NCBI GenBank assembly: GCA_947072565.1
Contig: CAMTIM010000044.1
Span: 62,001 to 126,000 of the forward strand
Length of the DNA stretch: 64,000 nt
DNA from: an uncultured Peptostreptococcaceae bacterium
GTDB lineage: Bacteria > Bacillota > Clostridia > Peptostreptococcales > Peptostreptococcaceae
Direction of reading: 5' to 3'
Below are positions 17,104 through 25,937 of this stretch, in pieces. The translations under genes and the position numbers were made by a program. Every line of letters starts with the position of its first letter. The first letter of the stretch is position 1. Under the pieces are notes generated by a model that was given only the letters and a program-made list of their open reading frames with translations, did no database searches and had not been told where the DNA came from.

Positions 17104-19050
17104 TCAATCATACATCTTTATTCCTTTTCCATGAACCATTATTAAGTTCTTAGGCCTAATCATATTTATAGTTTTAATTAAATCTTCATAGTGTGCATGA
17201 GATGATAAGCTAATATCTATTAAATTTATATCAACAGAATCATAAGGTTTTAATTTTCGTTCTAATGTATATTTATCTATTGGCCCACATTTTAAAATAG
17301 TAACCATATTTTTATCTTTTAGTGCCATTTCATAATATTTTTCTGCTAAACTTATATCTTTTATTAATCCAGCGCTAACTATTATTATATCATTTTCATA
17401 ATATTTTTTTTCAATTGTCTTATTTTTATTATACTTCAATTCATTGTTAGCTATTATATTTTTCTCAATTCTATTATAATATTCATTTATTTTTATAGCA
17501 CTTCCATCCATTAATACATTTCCTTTTATCGTACTTTTAGTTATTAAGTCATAACACTCTTGGGCCTTACCAATAGAGAATGATGGAATAATTACTTTTT
17601 TATCATTTTTTAATGATAAGTTTATAAAATAATTAAACAATTTTTTGTTATAAATATAAGGTAATTCCATATTTTTATAACCGTATGTAGTTTCCATTAT
17701 AAGATAATCTGCATTTTGAAATTCATAAAAATCATTTTCATTTATATATTGAGTTGTAGATTGTCTGTTAAAAGAAAAATCTCCTGTATACACTATTTTT
17801 TTTTCAAAAGCTTCTATAAAAACTCCAATAGATCCTTTTATATGATTAGTTTGAAAAAATTTAATTTTAAAATCTCCAATATAAAACTCATCATTATCCT
17901 TTTTTAATCTTAACTTATCATTATCTATTTCAATATTTTTCCCTACAATATTTATGATACGATATGTATCTTTAGTCATATAAATTTCATTAACATATTT
18001 TTGCATTATATCCAAGCTTCCATAATGATCTAAGTGTGCATGGCTTATTATAATCGCTTTTATTTTGTTTAATGGTATACTATTTTCTAATAAAAAATTT
18101 TCTATGTCTATCTTTTGAACCTTCATATTTAATATTTGTGCACCGCAATCAATTATTAAATATTCATCTTTAATCTTTATAAAATGCATACTGACTAAAT
18201 TTTTAGATTTATAACTTATTATCTTTATATTTTCATCTTCAAAATCATATTTGCTTATTTTAGAAGGCATATAATTTTTATCTTTTTTAGTTAAATCTAG
18301 TTCATCTAACAAAGTTTTGCTTATATATTTTTCTATATTATCACAAGGAAGCATGTTGTATATATCTTTGTCATTGCAGCTATTTTCTAATTTCAATTTA
18401 CATAAGTCTGATAATTGATGTAAATCTAACTCTGTTAACATATTAAGTATATCCGACATTTTTTCTTTATACATATTTATATCTTCATAGCTCATATTAT
18501 TATAATCTATTTCTTTTGAAAGATTTTTTTTCCTATCTCTTATTAAGTTCATTAAAATATAAATATATTTCTTTCTTTTATCTAGCAATTCTTCGATTTT
18601 ACTACTTACATTATCTATTAAAGTTATATCAATACTAAAATATATAAGTATATTTATAACATCATTTGCATTGCATTTATCTGCATTTATTATGTCTATT
18701 ATTGTTTCTTTATTCTTAATGAAAATAAAATATGCTTGTTCATATAAATTTAAGTTTAATAGAGACAATATAGAGTATATTATCCCTGTACTATTTTTGT
18801 TAAAATTAAAACTTTCAAAACCGTATTGAAAAGACAGTAGATATTCTCCTAGTTTATATTTTGTATATGACAACAACTCTAATAATTCTTTTTTACCTTG
18901 TTGTATATACGAAATATTTTCTATAAAATAATCTATTTCTTTTATATTTTCTATTTGTTCAATATCAAAATTTTGTATTGTATAGATTATATCATTTTCT
19001 ATTTTTTCAACATTAGATTCTGTTACTATAATATCTTTATATTTATACAT
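17104..19050 (-). CDS. Metallo-beta-lactamase/beta-CASP nuclease-like protein with novel N-terminal domain
   Basis: The 648-residue protein has about 270 N-terminal residues of helical, Ile/Lys/Asn-rich sequence without a recognised motif. A complete metallo-beta-lactamase core follows: IIDCGAQ, ISHAHLDHYGSL, the His of QTNHIKGSIG and the Asp of VYTGDFSF. Beta-CASP motifs then appear: METTYGYK (A), the His of SSHAHYEDL (B) and the His of LIMVHGKG (C). All metal ligands are present, so RNA/DNA hydrolase activity is likely. No KH or RNase J C-terminal domain follows. It is the last gene of a four-gene operon, two bases after the HEAT-like gene and with a poor ribosome site, which suggests translational coupling. 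Substrate is unknown. Confidence 0.8.
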   Translation of the reverse strand: MYKYKDIIVTESNVEKIENDIIYTIQNFDIEQIENIKEIDYFIENISYIQQGKKELLELLSYTKYKLGEYLLSFQYGFESFNFNKNSTGIIYSILSLLNLNLYEQAYFIFIKNKETIIDIINADKCNANDVINILIYFSIDITLIDNVSSKIEELLDKRKKYIYILMNLIRDRKKNLSKEIDYNNMSYEDINMYKEKMSDILNMLTELDLHQLSDLCKLKLENSCNDKDIYNMLPCDNIEKYISKTLLDELDLTKKDKNYMPSKISKYDFEDENIKIISYKSKNLVSMHFIKIKDEYLIIDCGAQILNMKVQKIDIENFLLENSIPLNKIKAIIISHAHLDHYGSLDIMQKYVNEIYMTKDTYRIINIVGKNIEIDNDKLRLKKDNDEFYIGDFKIKFFQTNHIKGSIGVFIEAFEKKIVYTGDFSFNRQSTTQYINENDFYEFQNADYLIMETTYGYKNMELPYIYNKKLFNYFINLSLKNDKKVIIPSFSIGKAQECYDLITKSTIKGNVLMDGSAIKINEYYNRIEKNIIANNELKYNKNKTIEKKYYENDIIIVSAGLIKDISLAEKYYEMALKDKNMVTILKCGPIDKYTLERKLKPYDSVDINLIDISLSSHAHYEDLIKTINMIRPKNLIMVHGKGIKMYD

Positions 19051-19052
19051 TA

Positions 19053-20660
19053 TTACTTAGGTGGATCTACTTTTAATCTTTTAAGCATTGATATAGACTT
19101 AAATTTAATTTTTGTACTACAAGCATCATTTTCAATTATAAAAAATAGTATATCTATAAACTCATCTTTATTTTTATCATTAAGTAATCTTTCAACTAAG
19201 TTTATTAATGCTATGTACACATTATCAGAAAATTTCTTATCTACAATACCATTTACTCCTATAGCATCCTTTATTAACTGCAATGTAATATCTTTAAAAT
19301 TAAATTTAGGTTTATCACAAAGTTCATAAGCTCCGTTTATAGCTTTAATAATTTCTTCTTCTTCATTGCTATTTAAATATTCATCATAAACTGTTTTTAT
19401 AGCATATCTTAAAAGTTGACTACTTTTATATGCACAGTCTCTTATTATTGAAAATATCTGACGATTATCATAATATCTTTCTTCTAAAAATTCTCTCACT
19501 AACTCTATTGAGTCATTTTGAGATCCCAAGCTACACATAGCAGCATTACAATACACTTTTTTAGTTATATCATGTTTATTTTCATTTATTAAGTTTAAGA
19601 ATTGTTCACTAGACCCTTTTCTAGATCCCCATTGTGCTAATGTCACCAGTGCAGTTCCAATTTCTATAGAATTACATTGATATCTTTGTAAAATATTTAT
19701 TATCATTTCTTCAACTAAAGGTGAATTAGAATATCTTATAGCTAAAAAAGCGTTTTTTCTAGTTATATTATTATTCATCCATATTAAAAAGCTATTTTCA
19801 AAATCATCTTCTTCTTCCCAATTTTTAGCTTTTTTTATCATAGTATCTAATGTTACATTCTCATTTTTTTTACAACTCGGTATTACCCTACTTATTATTT
19901 TTCGTGCTTGCTTGTTTATACTCGGAATATCTAAATAACTTTCAGCTTTTTTTATAGCATCTTTTCCAAAGCTTTTTACATAATTATGTATAAAATATTT
20001 TGCCATTTGAACTTCAGTATTATCAGATTCTTGATTTAAACTTATTAATTTCAATGTATAATCTACACACATATCATTTTTCCCACTCATAAATGCCTTA
20101 AGTGCCTGTAGCTTTGTATCTCCCTTGGTATGTCTATCGTATATTATACTTAAAAAATCCATATCATTTATTTTTCCACATGCATTTATCAAAATCATAA
20201 TTTGAATGTCCCATGACCATTCTTCTAAAATAAATTTAATAGTTTCTTTATACTCAGATGAATTTCTACTATAACTATCTGCAATAACTTTACCTATAGT
20301 CTCTATTACTAAATTATTTTTAATTAATATGTTATTTATAACTTTTGAAGCATATAGTATAGCCTCTATAGGGCATGTGTTTTCATTCATCATCTCTTGT
20401 GATACAAATTTTAAGTTTAGTTCTAATTCATGAAGTTTCCCACCATTTATTCCTTCTGAACTAAATTTTTCATATATTCCTACCAACTCTTCTATATAGT
20501 ATGGATCGAAATTCCAATAAAATAATTTATTATTACAATCGTTAGTATTTTCTCCTCCACCTTCGCTAACTTCATTTATATCCTTTAAGCTAATGAAAGA
20601 TTTTGGGATACTTATACTATTTTTATAATTTTCTAGGTCTTCTAAGCTTTTTAATATCAC
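19053..20660 (-). CDS. Alpha-helical HEAT-repeat-like protein, function unknown
   Basis: I recognise no catalytic motif in these 535 residues. The sequence is almost entirely predicted helix, with recurring helix pairs such as KLQALKAFMSGKN, KNAFLAIRYSNSPLVEEM and EIGTALVTLAQWGSRKGSSE. This pattern fits HEAT/ARM-type scaffolds. Start is GTG at 20660 behind AAGGGGGGG, 13 bases after the Hsp70-like gene. Its place between the Hsp70-like and beta-CASP genes suggests an adaptor joining chaperone and nuclease, which is inference. Confidence 0.6.
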   Translation of the reverse strand: MILKSLEDLENYKNSISIPKSFISLKDINEVSEGGGENTNDCNNKLFYWNFDPYYIEELVGIYEKFSSEGINGGKLHELELNLKFVSQEMMNENTCPIEAILYASKVINNILIKNNLVIETIGKVIADSYSRNSSEYKETIKFILEEWSWDIQIMILINACGKINDMDFLSIIYDRHTKGDTKLQALKAFMSGKNDMCVDYTLKLISLNQESDNTEVQMAKYFIHNYVKSFGKDAIKKAESYLDIPSINKQARKIISRVIPSCKKNENVTLDTMIKKAKNWEEEDDFENSFLIWMNNNITRKNAFLAIRYSNSPLVEEMIINILQRYQCNSIEIGTALVTLAQWGSRKGSSEQFLNLINENKHDITKKVYCNAAMCSLGSQNDSIELVREFLEERYYDNRQIFSIIRDCAYKSSQLLRYAIKTVYDEYLNSNEEEEIIKAINGAYELCDKPKFNFKDITLQLIKDAIGVNGIVDKKFSDNVYIALINLVERLLNDKNKDEFIDILFFIIENDACSTKIKFKSISMLKRLKVDPPK

Positions 20661-20673
20661 AAAAATCCCCCCC

Positions 20674-22362
20674 TTATATTGTTTCTTTTTCTTTTAGATC
20701 TACTTCTTGCTTAAGCTCTATCTTCTCCCCATCTACATCAACAGATAGCCTTAAGTATTTGTCTTTATCAATAGAAAAATCTATGTCTATTATTGTTCCT
20801 GGTTTTTTAGGCGTTTTAAAATAAGCTTTATATTTTCTCTGTATTCTCATTTTAGAATCATATTGATCTATACCTGCATAAAGATTGATCTCTACTCCCG
20901 ATGGACTAGTAGTCCTAAGAGCTCCTTTTAATTTGCCCTCATAAGGAACTTCTTGATTTGAATCTATTATAACTACAGGTAATCCTTCTTTTACATCTAT
21001 CATTATTGCTTCTGCTAAAACTCTTGTTAATTCAAATTTTTTATCTTCTGTAACACTTACCTCATCATCATAGTTTATTTCTTTTGCTAAAACTTGATCT
21101 CTATTTATGGTAGTTTCATAATAATCATATATAGCAGCGCCTTTAGCCACTGAACTTAGAGGATCTGTAGAATTTATTATTTGGTTTTCTTTAAGGTCTA
21201 AAATCCCTCTGATTTTATCTCTTACTAACTTGTATTTAGTCATTCCCCCTGTTAAGAACAAATAATCTATACTGTCTTTTCTTATATTATAATCTCTAAA
21301 TGTATTTAATATTGGGTCAACAATATTTTTTTGCATTTCTTCATCTGAACGTTTATTGCTTAAGTTTGATTTTATAAAGAAATCTTTTATAGCCTCATCA
21401 TACTCTTCTTTATTTATACAAAATTGAACTGGATCCTCTCCATAAAAATTCATTATATAATGATCAAAACTCTCACCAAAGTAACAATTCATTTCTACAT
21501 CTGAAGATATTCTCTCTTTGGCTTTTTCTGCAAATATTCTCAAATGCCTAACCATATGTTCTCTATCTTCTTTATCTATAGAATTATAATCCAAATTATA
21601 TTTTTCTAAAAACTCATTCAGTTTTACTAATGCTACTTTGTTATCAAAATCAATTCCACCAAGTTCATCATATCTACCAATTGCAACTTCTGTAAATTCA
21701 ACTTTTCTTCCGTTTTGAATTACATCAACTATAGCTATATCACAAGTCCCTCCTCCTAAATCGAAAACTAATATTCTAGTCGATTCACTAAGATTTACCT
21801 GTCTTTGACTTTCTATTAAATTTGATTGCTCATTTATAAAATCGATAAGAGCTGAAGTAGGCTCAGGTATAAGGTTTACATTTTTAAATCCTATTTCTAA
21901 AGCAGCATCTTTTGTATCTTTTATTTGATCCGTATTAAAAGATGCTGGAACTGTTATAGTTACACTTTCTACATCTTTACCTTGATTATATCTTTTCATA
22001 GAATCTCTACACGTCTTTAGAATGTGTTTTGCTACATCCTTAGACGTATACTCGACGTTACCCAACTTCCAGACTTTATTACTACCCATATATCGCTTAG
22101 TATTATATAATACTTTTTTAGATGCCTTCGACTTTATATTTTTTGCTATTTTCCCTACATACTCTTTTCCATTTTCATCAGCATACAGTACTGACGGCAA
22201 TATAAATTCAGTTGTAGAACATTTATTTTCATCGACTTGCATTACTTGGATTATCTGTGATTGAATTAATCCATTAAATAATAAATTTCCTTTTGATACA
22301 ACTGTATTAGTTGTCCCTAAGTCAACCCCAAAATAGGTCTCATTTACTGTTTCTATACTCAT
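20674..22362 (-). CDS. Lidless Hsp70-family ATPase
   Basis: This 562-residue DnaK cousin has the nucleotide-binding domain signatures YFGVDLGTTNTVVSKG (phosphate 1), LVFDLGGGTCDIAIVDV (phosphate 2) and YLFLTGGMTKYKLVRDKI (adenosine). After about residue 420 there is a beta-rich segment comparable with the substrate-binding SBD-beta. The protein then ends at KEKETI, without the alpha-helical lid of DnaK (about 610-640 residues). Start follows AAAGGGGGAATAATTTA. No J-protein gene is adjacent; the gene before it encodes a GrpE-like protein. It is not the housekeeping dnaK, which normally sits with hrcA-grpE-dnaJ. A specialised client is likely. Confidence 0.85.
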   Translation of the reverse strand: MSIETVNETYFGVDLGTTNTVVSKGNLLFNGLIQSQIIQVMQVDENKCSTTEFILPSVLYADENGKEYVGKIAKNIKSKASKKVLYNTKRYMGSNKVWKLGNVEYTSKDVAKHILKTCRDSMKRYNQGKDVESVTITVPASFNTDQIKDTKDAALEIGFKNVNLIPEPTSALIDFINEQSNLIESQRQVNLSESTRILVFDLGGGTCDIAIVDVIQNGRKVEFTEVAIGRYDELGGIDFDNKVALVKLNEFLEKYNLDYNSIDKEDREHMVRHLRIFAEKAKERISSDVEMNCYFGESFDHYIMNFYGEDPVQFCINKEEYDEAIKDFFIKSNLSNKRSDEEMQKNIVDPILNTFRDYNIRKDSIDYLFLTGGMTKYKLVRDKIRGILDLKENQIINSTDPLSSVAKGAAIYDYYETTINRDQVLAKEINYDDEVSVTEDKKFELTRVLAEAIMIDVKEGLPVVIIDSNQEVPYEGKLKGALRTTSPSGVEINLYAGIDQYDSKMRIQRKYKAYFKTPKKPGTIIDIDFSIDKDKYLRLSVDVDGEKIELKQEVDLKEKETI

Positions 22363-22366
22363 TAAA

Positions 22367-23512
22367 TTATTCCCCCTTTATACTTACATACGGTTTTAAT
22401 ATTTCCACCCCATTATAAAACCATGCTGGATATAAAACATCCCCTTTTGATAATTTAATATCTGATATGTCTTTATTAAGTCTATAATTGTAAAAAGAAT
22501 ATTCTTCTATATCTACATTAGTTCCTATCTTTTTTGTCTCTCTAGGAGATATTCCCATTTGTCTAAAAACATTAAATAAGTTAGTTGCTACAAACATTAA
22601 ATTTTTCTCATTTTCCCCTTTTGAGTAACAATATAATCTATCTAATATATTTCCATTAGTATCATCATTCATATTTTTAACTAAATCTACTAGAGCTTTA
22701 GAATATTGTTCTTTCCCATAGCTTATCAATTCTAAATTATATTTTTGTAATTTAGTTATTTCATTTTGTAAAACTATTTCTTTATCTATGTATTCATTAA
22801 TAATATGCTTATTTATTTCTACTTCTTCTCTTAATTTATCTATATATTTTTTTAGTTCTATATTTTTCAATTCTAGATCACTTTGAATATCATTTTTAGT
22901 TTCTTCAAATTGAGATTTATTTGATATAGTTTTGTTTAAGTTTAATTTTATATTTTTTCTTTTTTCTATTGCACGTATTGTTTTATCTAAAGAGCTTTTT
23001 ATTTCTATTTCTTTATTATTTAAGTTGGTTTTACACATTAAAGTCAATTTTTTATCTCTAAATAAATACTCTAAATCATTTAGTACTATATCTTTTTCGT
23101 ATATATTTAACCCACTATTCTTAAACTCATTATGTATAAACTTAATCATTTCATTTTTTGACACTTCATCATTGTTAATAACAATATACATAGCATATAG
23201 TTCCACTAACATAGATACGATAAATTTTTCACTTTTTATCATTTCGAATCCTTCATCTTTTACTATTTTATATGGAAGTTTTCTACATTTTATATATTTA
23301 GATATAATACTAAAATTGTCATTTATATCTATATTCCATTTCCCCATATTTTGATCAAATTTTGATTTTATAATGTCATAATACTCCCCTTGAGATTCAT
23401 CAAATGCTGATATATTCAAAAATAAGTTTAAGTCATTTGTGAATTCTACTTTGTTTTTAATTATTCCCAATTCTTTTATCAAATCTTTCATTCCTATATT
23501 TGCATTATTCAA
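22367..23512 (-). CDS. GrpE-like coiled-coil protein, putative exchange factor of the Hsp70-like ATPase
   Basis: About 381 residues. An in-frame ATG lies at 23557, but the Shine-Dalgarno GGAGGGG falls inside that longer frame. The TTG at 23512, six bases after it, is preferred. The N-terminal ~140 residues are helical. A coiled coil spans about 175-270 (DLELKNIELKKYIDKLREEV). The C-terminal ~100 residues include VLYPAWFYNGVEILKPYVSI, which recalls the beta domain of GrpE (a conserved proline-alanine pair and closing strand). This similarity is weak and by eye. The GrpE idea is strengthened by its position four bases upstream of the Hsp70-like gene. First gene of the four-gene operon. Confidence 0.55.
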   Translation of the reverse strand: MNNANIGMKDLIKELGIIKNKVEFTNDLNLFLNISAFDESQGEYYDIIKSKFDQNMGKWNIDINDNFSIISKYIKCRKLPYKIVKDEGFEMIKSEKFIVSMLVELYAMYIVINNDEVSKNEMIKFIHNEFKNSGLNIYEKDIVLNDLEYLFRDKKLTLMCKTNLNNKEIEIKSSLDKTIRAIEKRKNIKLNLNKTISNKSQFEETKNDIQSDLELKNIELKKYIDKLREEVEINKHIINEYIDKEIVLQNEITKLQKYNLELISYGKEQYSKALVDLVKNMNDDTNGNILDRLYCYSKGENEKNLMFVATNLFNVFRQMGISPRETKKIGTNVDIEEYSFYNYRLNKDISDIKLSKGDVLYPAWFYNGVEILKPYVSIKGE

Positions 23513-23624
23513 AATGTCCCCTCCATTTTTAATTTGTTGATTTAACTTATACACCATCTAATACAATTCGATATTTTTCTAATATCCCCTTCTATTTTTT
23601 ATATTTAACTGAATATATTTATAC

Positions 23625-23658
23625 AAAAAAACTGGCTTGCATTAGCATAGCCAGTTTT
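23625..23658 (-). terminator. Terminator of the serine dehydratase operon
   Basis: AAAACTGGCTATGC ... GCAAGCCAGTTTTTTTG on the minus strand is a GC-capped stem with a run of T, just past the stop at 23666. Confidence 0.88.
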
Positions 23659-23665
23659 ATATATA

Positions 23666-24544
23666 TTATCCAAATATCTTTGTAGTTAATGAACATCCTG
23701 TACAAGTAGAAGCGATTCCGCCTAATGCAGTCTCTCTTAACTCCATTGGAAGTGTTTTTCCAACTTTATACATTGCTGCTACTGTTTCATCAAATGGTAT
23801 TATGTTTAATATTCCAGCTAAGCATAATTCAGCTGATATTAAAGCATTTGCAACACCTATTGCATTTCTTCCTTGGCAAGGAGCCTCAACAAGTCCTGCT
23901 ATTGGGTCACATACAAGTCCCATAACATTTTGTAAACAATGAGATGCAGCATGTATAGCTTGCTCTACAGATCCACCCATCATTTCTACTACACCAGCAG
24001 AAGCCATAGCTGCTGCTGCTCCAGTTTCAGCTTGGCATCCACCTTCTGCACCAGATACTGTAGCATTTCTTGTTATTATAACACCTATTGCAGAAGCTGC
24101 AAATAAAGCATCTATCATTTCTTCATCATTAAATCCATACTCTTTACCTATAGTAACAACTGCTCCTGGAAGTATTCCACAAGAACCAGCTGTTGGTGCA
24201 GCAACTATTAATCCCATAGAAGCATTAACTTCCATAGTTCCCATAGCAGCAACCATAGCCTTATTCATTAACTCTCCACATACACTTCTTGATAATCCTC
24301 TGTATTTAGTTAATTTTTTAGCTTCTCCACCTATAAGTCCACCCATAGATTTTATATCTTCTTCAACAGCCTTTTCTGTAGCTGCTTTCATTATATTTAA
24401 ACTTACTCTCATCTTTTCTCTTACTTCTTCTTTAGATAATCCAGAAAGCTCAGCTTCCCTTTCTAAACACATCTCATGCATTGACATATTTAATTCATTA
24501 CATTTTTCTAATAATTCTGCTCCGCTTGTGAAGTTATATTTCAT
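23666..24544 (-). CDS. sdaAA: L-serine dehydratase, iron-sulfur-dependent, alpha subunit
   Basis: This is the catalytic subunit of the [4Fe-4S] L-serine ammonia-lyase, converting serine to pyruvate and ammonia. At 292 residues it has the family's Cys pattern: VCGEL, GSCGILPG, GGCQAETGAAAAMAS and the C-terminal STCTGCSLT. Gly/Ala-rich segments such as SGAEGGCQAETG are typical. It lies 22 bases after the beta subunit gene. It fits the amino-acid-fermenting lifestyle, feeding pyruvate as electron donor for proline reduction. Confidence 0.96.
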   Translation of the reverse strand: MKYNFTSGAELLEKCNELNMSMHEMCLEREAELSGLSKEEVREKMRVSLNIMKAATEKAVEEDIKSMGGLIGGEAKKLTKYRGLSRSVCGELMNKAMVAAMGTMEVNASMGLIVAAPTAGSCGILPGAVVTIGKEYGFNDEEMIDALFAASAIGVIITRNATVSGAEGGCQAETGAAAAMASAGVVEMMGGSVEQAIHAASHCLQNVMGLVCDPIAGLVEAPCQGRNAIGVANALISAELCLAGILNIIPFDETVAAMYKVGKTLPMELRETALGGIASTCTGCSLTTKIFG

Positions 24545-24566
24545 TTTTTTTATTTCTCCTTACTAA

Positions 24567-25241
24567 TTAGAATTTGTCTAAAACTACAATCTTAGCTATT
24601 ACTTCAAATTTTCTTAATTGATCTATTAGGTCCGCTTCTAATTTATCATCTGTTTCTATTGTAACAAATGTATATTCAGATTTAGCTGGTTTATTTGTTG
24701 AAAGTGTTGCTATATTTTTATTATTATGAGCAAGTAATCCTGTTACAAATGATACTGCTCCAGGAATATCTTTTATTTCTAATACTACAGCCGCTCTCGC
24801 TCCATTAAAGTCTAAAGCTAATCCATCCATTTCTGTAAGTTTTATGTTACCTCCACCTATAGAAGCACCCATTACAGATGATGTTGAACCATCTTCTAGA
24901 ACCATTTCTATTTTAACAGTATTAGGATGTACATTTTCACCTAAATTAGTTTTTATAAATTCAAATTTAACACCCGCTTCTTGTGCTAATTGAAAAGAAT
25001 TCTTTATTCTAGCATCATCTGGTTGGAATCCTAATATTCCACCAACTATTGCTTTATCAGTTCCATGACCTTTATAAGTTTCTGCGAAGGAGCCATGAAG
25101 TAAGAATTTTACTTCCTTTACAGGTTTTCCTGCTATTTTAGAAGCCGTTTTACCAAGTCTAGCTGCTCCTGCCGTATGAGAACTAGATGGACCTATCATA
25201 TTAGGACCTACAATATCAAATACACTATAATCTTTAGCCAT
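24567..25241 (-). CDS. sdaAB: L-serine dehydratase, beta subunit
   Basis: At 224 residues it opens with DIVGPNMIGPSSSHTAGAAR, the signature of the serine dehydratase beta domain that binds and orients the substrate. A C-terminal ACT-like domain (~150-224, AVVLEIKDIPGAVSFVTGLL) follows. It precedes sdaAA by 22 bases in a two-gene operon bounded by terminators. Confidence 0.96.
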   Translation of the reverse strand: MAKDYSVFDIVGPNMIGPSSSHTAGAARLGKTASKIAGKPVKEVKFLLHGSFAETYKGHGTDKAIVGGILGFQPDDARIKNSFQLAQEAGVKFEFIKTNLGENVHPNTVKIEMVLEDGSTSSVMGASIGGGNIKLTEMDGLALDFNGARAAVVLEIKDIPGAVSFVTGLLAHNNKNIATLSTNKPAKSEYTFVTIETDDKLEADLIDQLRKFEVIAKIVVLDKF

Positions 25242-25342
25242 TATATTACCTCTTTCTTTTCTTAAATGTCTTGTTTAAATTAACATATAAATTATTACAA
25301 ATGAAAAAAATGAAATATTTTCCAATTGTTTCGTTAAATGGC

Positions 25343-25373
25343 AAAATGACCAGCTATATGTCTGGTCATTTCA
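25343..25373. terminator. Terminator between ridA and sdaAB
   Basis: AAATGACCAG-ACATATAG-CTGGTCATTTT stem lies just past the ridA stop at 25390. The U tract is short. Confidence 0.7.
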
Positions 25374-25389
25374 CAATAACGTTCAAAAA

Positions 25390-25770
25390 TTATATTACAG
25401 CAATTACTTCTATTTCAACTTTAACGTCTCTTGGTAATCTTGCAACTTCTACACAAGCTCTAGCAGGCTTATTTTCTCCGAAATATTCTGCATAAACTTC
25501 GTTTATAGCTCCAAATTCATTCATATCTTTTATGAATACTGTAGATTTAACTACGTGTGAAAAATCTAATCCAGCTTCAGCTAATATAGCTTTAACATTC
25601 TTTAAAGATTGAGCAGTTTGAGCTTTAACATCTCCTTCAACTACTTCCATAGTTTCTGGTACAAATGGAACTTGTCCAGATACGAATAACATATTTCCAG
25701 CCTTAACAGCTTGAGAATATGGTCCTATAGCTTTAGGCGCATTGTCTGTATTTATTATTTGATGTTTCAT
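25390..25770 (-). CDS. ridA: RidA-family enamine/imine deaminase
   Basis: The 126-residue length and sequence match the YjgF/RidA family. Seen are the N-terminal [20 protein letters not shown] and GQVPFVPET, and the C-terminal [19 protein letters not shown], whose Arg binds the substrate carboxylate. RidA hydrolyses reactive 2-aminoacrylate and 2-aminocrotonate released by PLP-dependent dehydratases. Its place between serine dehydratase and threonine deaminase genes fits that. The start follows AAGGAGGAGTTATAAA. Confidence 0.95.
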   Translation of the reverse strand: MKHQIINTDNAPKAIGPYSQAVKAGNMLFVSGQVPFVPETMEVVEGDVKAQTAQSLKNVKAILAEAGLDFSHVVKSTVFIKDMNEFGAINEVYAEYFGENKPARACVEVARLPRDVKVEIEVIAVI

Positions 25771-25859
25771 TTTATAACTCCTCCTTGTAATTCCTTTTAT
25801 ATGTTCTCTTTTTCAAGTACTATTATACTATTATATAACTCATTATGCACATGTTTTTT

Positions 25860-25921
25860 TAAAATACAGGCTAAAAATATATTTTTTTTTATATTTTACA
25901 TTTAACCTGTATTTATTTTTC
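25860..25921 (-). terminator. Terminator of threonine deaminase gene
   Basis: Arms AAATACAGG and CCTGTATTTT enclose a long AT-rich loop. The minus strand continues into a U-rich tail shortly after the stop at 25938. Confidence 0.6.
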
Positions 25922-25937
25922 ATTTTTTTATAAAATA

